Shown here: positions 61,203 through 64,000 of the stretch, one piece after another
Layout of the letters: the number at the start of each line of letters is the position of its first letter
Position numbering within the stretch: the first letter of the stretch is position 1
Source: Phytopythium helicoides
Lineage: Eukaryota; Oomycota; Peronosporomycetes; Pythiales; Pythiaceae
NCBI GenBank assembly: GCA_024867545.1
Contig: JANFNE010000007.1
Coordinates: forward strand, 930,001-994,000
DNA: 64,000 bases
Direction of reading: 5' to 3'
The notes under the pieces: generated by a model
Database searches by the model: none
The model's input: the letters and a program-made list of their open reading frames with translations, nothing else
What the model was told of the DNA's origin: nothing
Position numbers and translations under genes: made by a program

Positions 61203-64000
61203 GATGAACACACACGCACACGCAGTCCGCAAGTGACGTGGCAGCAAGGAGCTGTGAGCCGGGAGCTGAGAGCTGGTGGGTGAGTGGGTGCACCAATCAA
61301 GTCCATTGAGCCGAAGCGTACTGCAGTTACTCATGGCGAATTTCGCCATGTTAGCTGTACGCGGGACAGCGCGGTGGACTCGGTGCACTTACCGCCTGCC
61401 TCTTCGGCTTCAGGTTCAGCTCGGTGCACTGTCAGTCGTCGGCGGCATCGTTTTGTACCAGAGAATGAGGTGCGTCACGTTCGATCTTGCAAGGTCGTAC
61501 AGCAGTCGAGAACCTGACCTCTCCAAGTCGACCAAGATCTTGGTCATCGTCATCTCGTTTCCATCACTTCGGCTCGTGGCAACGTGGTAGTCGTCGGTCT
61601 GTGCCATCGTGGCATTCGTTCACAAGGTCCGTCACATCGCTTGGAGCTGCGATGCGTCAAGTTCCTTCATATCGTGGCGTCTGACTGCGTGATGTGGATG
61701 TCTAGGTTGAAGTCGAAGTCGAAGTCGGAGCTGCAGTGGCAGTAGCGGGGTGGTTGAGAGAGCCGTGGAGGAATGAATGGAGGTACGGAGCATGCGATCG
61801 AAGCGCAGAGCATGAAGCGCGGAGTGTGACAGAAGTGCTCACCTCACGGATATGGATCTGTAGTTGGATGCTCTCGAGGACGCGGCAGCCGTCGTCATCG
61901 ACCACATCAGCCGCAGTGGCAACGACAATGGGATCGGCAGTGAGATCGGCAGTGGAATCGGCAATGGCGATGGAAGCGAAAGCAAACCTCCGACCACACG
62001 GTCAAGAGCAAGAGGAAGAGCAAGAGGAAGAGCAAGACCGAGAGCAAGACCGAGAGCAAGACCAAGAGCAAGAACAAGACGATGAACACACACGCACACG
62101 CAGTCCGCAAGTGACGTGGCAGCAAGGAGCTGTGAGCCGGGAGCTGAGAGCTGGTGGGTGAGTGGGTGCACCAATCAAGTCCATTGAGCCGAAGCGTACT
62201 GCAGTTACTCATGGCGAATTTCGCCATGTTAGCTGTACGCGGGACAGCGCGGTGGACTCGGTGCACTTACCGCCTGCCTCTTCGGCTTCAGGTTCAGCTC
62301 GGTGCACTGTCAGTCGTCGGCGGCATCGTTTTGTACCAGAGAATGAGGTGCGTCACGTTCGATCTTGCAAGGTCGTACAGCAGTCGAGAACCTGACCTCT
62401 CCAAGTCGACCAAGATCTTGGTCATCGTCATCTCGTTTCCATCACTTCGGCTCGTGGCAACGTGGTAGTCGTCGGTCTGTGCCATCGTGGCATTCGTTCA
62501 CAAGGTCCGTCACATCGCTTGGAGCTGCGATGCGTCAAGTTCCTTCATATCGTGGCGTCTGACTGCGTGATGTGGATGTCTAGGTTGAAGTCGAAGTCGA
62601 AGTCGGAGCTGCAGTGGCAGTAGCGGGGTGGTTGAGAGAGCCGTGGAGGAATGAATGGAGGTACGGAGCATGCGATCGAAGCGCAGAGCATGAAGCGCGG
62701 AGTGTGACAGAAGTGCTCACCTCACGGATATGGATCTGTAGTTGGATGCTCTCGAGGACGCGGCAGCCGTCGTCATCGACCACATCAGCCGCAGTGGCAA
62801 CGACAATGGGATCGGCAGTGAGATCGGCAGTGGAATCGGCAATGGCGATGGAAGCGAAAGCAAACCTCCGACCACACGGTCAAGAGCAAGAGGAAGAGCA
62901 AGAGGAAGAGCAAGACCGAGAGCAAGACCGAGAGCAAGACCGAGAGCAAGAACAAGACGATGAACACACACGCACACGCAGTCCGCAAGTGACGTGGCAG
63001 CAAGGAGCTGTGAGCCGGGAGCTGAGAGCTGGTGGGTGAGTGGGTGCACCAATCAAGTCCATTGAGCCGAAGCGTACTGCAGTTACTCATGGCGAATTTC
63101 GCCATGTTAGCTGTACGCGGGACAGCGCGGTGGACTCGGTGCACTTACCGCCTGCCTCTTCGGCTTCAGGTTCAGCTCGGTGCACTGTCAGTCGTCGGCG
63201 GCATCGTTTTGTACCAGAGAATGAGGTGCGTCACGTTCGATCTTGCAAGGTCGTACAGCAGTCGAGAACCTGACCTCTCCAAGTCGACCAAGATCTTGGT
63301 CATCGTCATCTCGTTTCCATCACTTCGGCTCGTGGCAACGTGGTAGTCGTCGGTCTGTGCCATCGTGGCATTCGTTCACAAGGTCCGTCACATCGCTTGG
63401 AGCTGCGATGCGTCAAGTTCCTTCATATCGTGGCGTCTGACTGCGTGATGTGGATGTCTAGGTTGAAGTCGAAGTCGAAGTCGGAGCTGCAGTGGCAGTA
63501 GCGGGGTGGTTGAGAGAGCCGTGGAGGAATGAATGGAGGTACGGAGCATGCGATCGAAGCGCAGAGCATGAAGCGCGGAGTGTGACAGAAGTGCTCACCT
63601 CACGGATATGGATCTGTAGTTGGATGCTCTCGAGGACGCGGCAGCCGTCGTCATCGACCACATCAGCCGCAGTGGCAACGACAATGGGATCGGCAGTGAG
63701 ATCGGCAGTGGAATCGGCAATGGCGATGGAAGCGAAAGCAAACCTCCGACCACACGGTCAAGAGCAAGAGGAAGAGCAAGAGGAAGAGCAAGACCGAGAG
63801 CAAGACCGAGAGCAAGACCGAGAGCAAGAACAAGACGATGAACACACACGCACACGCAGTCCGCAAGTGACGTGGCAGCAAGGAGCTGTGAGCCGGGAGC
63901 TGAGAGCTGGTGGGTGAGTGGGTGCACCAATCAAGTCCATTGAGCCGAAGCGTACTGCAGTTACTCATGGCGAATTTCGCCATGTTAGCTGTACGCGGGA
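61203..64000. repeat. 878-bp tandem array (three units plus partial), continues beyond window
   Basis: Units begin (GATGAACACAC) at 61203, 62081, 62959 and 63837, exactly 878 bp apart; the fourth is cut by the window end. The copies appear identical apart from one base noticed at 62064 (A, versus G in the next units). Each unit has small overlapping open frames on both strands, none with a recognised domain. Each also carries GTAAGTGC and GAGGTGAGC on the minus strand that look like 5' splice sites. Left of 61203 the sequence is unrelated to the unit, so 61203 is the array edge. Confidence 0.95.
62003..62080 (+). repeat. Purine-rich 12-bp minisatellite inside each 878-bp unit
   Basis: Variants of AGAGCAAGACCG and AGAGCAAGAGGA are repeated about six times, giving a Gln/Glu/Asp/Arg-repeat in one plus frame and a Leu-rich repeat in one minus frame. 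The same tract ends the next units at 62881-62958 and 63759-63836. Confidence 0.8.

Overview
The window looks like nuclear DNA of an oomycete (Stramenopiles, Phytophthora/Pythium-like). Evidence: short introns (about 61-107 bp) with GTGCGT/GTRNGT donors, closely packed convergent and divergent genes, a flagellar protein (CFAP298), a Cys-rich PLAC8-like protein of the kind I associate with oomycetes, and decayed Ty3/Gypsy (chromodomain type) and Ty1/Copia pol sequences. This is an inference from protein families; no rRNA or mitochondrial marker is present.

Layout. 1-4468: three genes, a SPIRAL1/Jupiter-like microtubule protein (+), a putatively acylated ankyrin-repeat protein (+), and a convergent CFAP298 homologue (-) whose reading frame is broken three times. 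4599-38589: the dominant feature, about 34 kb of a 125-bp GC-rich satellite, 272 units in perfect register except for one 19-bp deletion; I noticed one substitution. 38590-46970: AT-richer transposon graveyard with a 231-bp duplication, a Ty3/Gypsy remnant and a Ty1/Copia remnant. 46971-59944: a gene-dense block with a mitochondrial TMLHE-type dioxygenase (+), a very large formin (-), a PLAC8-like protein (+), splicing factor SF3A1 (+), the Fe-S co-chaperone HSCB (-) and a small unknown acidic protein (+). 59945-61202: no confident gene. 61203-64000: a second tandem array, 878-bp units, almost identical, running off the right edge.

The genes are unrelated housekeeping functions: cytoskeleton (SPIRAL1-like, formin), flagellum (CFAP298), carnitine synthesis (TMLHE), pre-mRNA splicing (SF3A1) and mitochondrial Fe-S assembly (HSCB). 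There is no operon logic; neighbours share intergenic regions (formin/PLAC8-like and HSCB/unknown are divergent pairs).

Most notable: the very homogeneous 34-kb satellite placed 130 bp upstream of a flagellar gene; a formin without a polyproline FH1 but with eight WASHC3(CCDC53)-like motifs before FH2; the 878-bp array with splice-like signals on its minus strand; and six apparent single-base frameshifts in conserved genes, which are either consensus errors or recent gene decay.
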